Positions 13,958-14,598 of a stretch of DNA of 14,598 nt are shown one piece after another. The DNA lies in assembly GCA_964423545.1 (NCBI GenBank), contig CAYRFV010000130.1:1-14598 (forward strand). The letters are read 5' to 3'. The notes under the pieces are model-generated. The model was not told where the DNA came from and ran no database searches. It worked only from the letters and a program-made list of their open reading frames with translations. The first letter of the stretch is position 1, and each line of letters begins with the position of its first letter. Both the position numbers and the translations under genes were made by a program. Source of the DNA: JALOOE01 sp964423545. GTDB lineage: Bacteria > Chloroflexota > Anaerolineae > CG2-30-64-16.

Positions 13958-14598
13958 TCAGCGGAACGCCGCACCGGGTGTCGCATCCGTGTCATGTTCA
14001 GCTTCGCCGCGCAGTGTGCGCCAGGCGGGAAGCTCATCGCGCTGCTCCCACCAGGCCGGCGCATCGCCCCAGCGAAACCGGATGAGATCGAGTCGCTGCT
14101 CTGGCGCCGGCGCGATTTCGGGAGGTCGCATACGGTTGGCCATGTAGGCGGCCACGGGGTAGTCGCCGCGCAGCGCCAGCAGCGCCGCGTGCAGCGGTCC
14201 CGGATCGTAGCGCACGGCGCGCACGGTCGCCTGCCAGCCGCCGGTCGCCGACCAATCGAGCAACGCGTACGTGACGCGACCCGCGATCGCATCGCGGCCG
14301 CGGCCATAGCTGAGGCTGCCGGGATTGACGATGAGGGTGTGGCGGGCTGTGTCCGCCGCTTGAGTGTGCCAGGGAACGCGGCGAAGCATCTCGGTGTGAG
14401 TGTGGCCCGCCACGACGACATCGGCATCGACGGCGCCCAGGAGCTCCGCGGCGCGCGCGTCGGTCTGCACCCACGGCGAGCGATCCTCCCCGGGCCGCGG
14501 CAGCAGAGGGAGAAACGGGTTGCCCGGCGCGCCGTGGACGACCAGCAGGTCTTCCAGCCGGCTCGCGGAGAGCGCGAGATGCTCCGGCAGGGCCGCGA
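13958..14598 (-). CDS. calcineurin-like metallophosphoesterase, 5' end outside the window
   Basis: The frame stays open to the right edge, so only the C-terminal 212 residues are seen and the true start lies outside the window. An in-frame GTG at 14470 is not a plausible start because conserved sequence precedes it. Metal-site motifs visible are VVHGAPGNP (VHG block, near 14530) and VVAGHTHTEML (GHTH block, near 14410), followed by NPGSLSYGR, typical of YfcE-like phosphodiesterases. The N-terminal DxH and GDxxD motifs would lie in the missing part. The C-terminal extension beyond NPGSLS (about 120 residues) includes a Trp/Arg-rich stretch (RFRWGDAPAWWEQ). The substrate is unknown; family members cleave phosphodiesters, including nucleotides. 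It is upstream of, and on the same strand as, the YugP-like gene, 132 bases apart. Confidence 0.88.
   Translation of the reverse strand, partial: AALPEHLALSASRLEDLLVVHGAPGNPFLPLLPRPGEDRSPWVQTDARAAELLGAVDADVVVAGHTHTEMLRRVPWHTQAADTARHTLIVNPGSLSYGRGRDAIAGRVTYALLDWSATGGWQATVRAVRYDPGPLHAALLALRGDYPVAAYMANRMRPPEIAPAPEQRLDLIRFRWGDAPAWWEQRDELPAWRTLRGEAEHDTDATPGAAFR

Overview
The window is GC-rich, densely coded bacterial DNA. The gene content best fits a member of the Chloroflexota (Caldilinea/Anaerolinea-like). That is an inference from three things: a secreted protein ending in a YLPLV tail, the style of the predicted proteins, and GTG/TTG starts. No rRNA or other taxonomic marker is present.

Left part, plus strand (1-5078): a secreted protein of unknown function is followed by a compact three-gene operon. 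The operon encodes a circularly permuted type 2 ATP-grasp protein (COG2308), an alpha-E/DUF403 protein (COG2307) and a transglutaminase-like protease (COG1305). This trio is a known conserved set, predicted to make and trim amide-linked peptides or conjugates. Here it is preceded by a good sigma-70-type promoter. The -35 box of that promoter lies inside the last of four 18-bp tandem repeats, each of which holds a small TGACG/CGTCA palindrome. The transglutaminase carries an in-frame array of six 15-bp units (RADPD-like) between its catalytic Cys and His.

Middle part, minus strand (5104-6535), convergent with the operon above: two tandem PaaI-like hotdog thioesterases overlap by an ATGA, and a VOC-fold methylmalonyl-CoA epimerase follows. 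The downstream thioesterase has lost the usual HGG motif. Together they suggest acyl-CoA housekeeping around propionyl/methylmalonyl-CoA.

Centre-right, minus strand (6622-12752): a complete Mrp/Mnh-type multisubunit cation/H+ antiporter operon, transcribed mrpA(B)-C-D-E-F-G. MrpA and MrpB are fused through a low-complexity linker (group 2 architecture). A TACAAT -10 box eight bases before the mrpA start suggests a leaderless transcript.

Right end: a 374-bp intergenic stretch holds the mrp promoter, a possible small His/Asp-rich ORF, a repeat-like segment and a clear intrinsic terminator. The terminator serves a YugP-family membrane zinc metallopeptidase (13127-13825, minus). The window closes with a calcineurin-like metallophosphoesterase whose 5' end lies beyond the right edge. 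I saw no tRNA, rRNA, CRISPR array, insertion sequence or phage gene.
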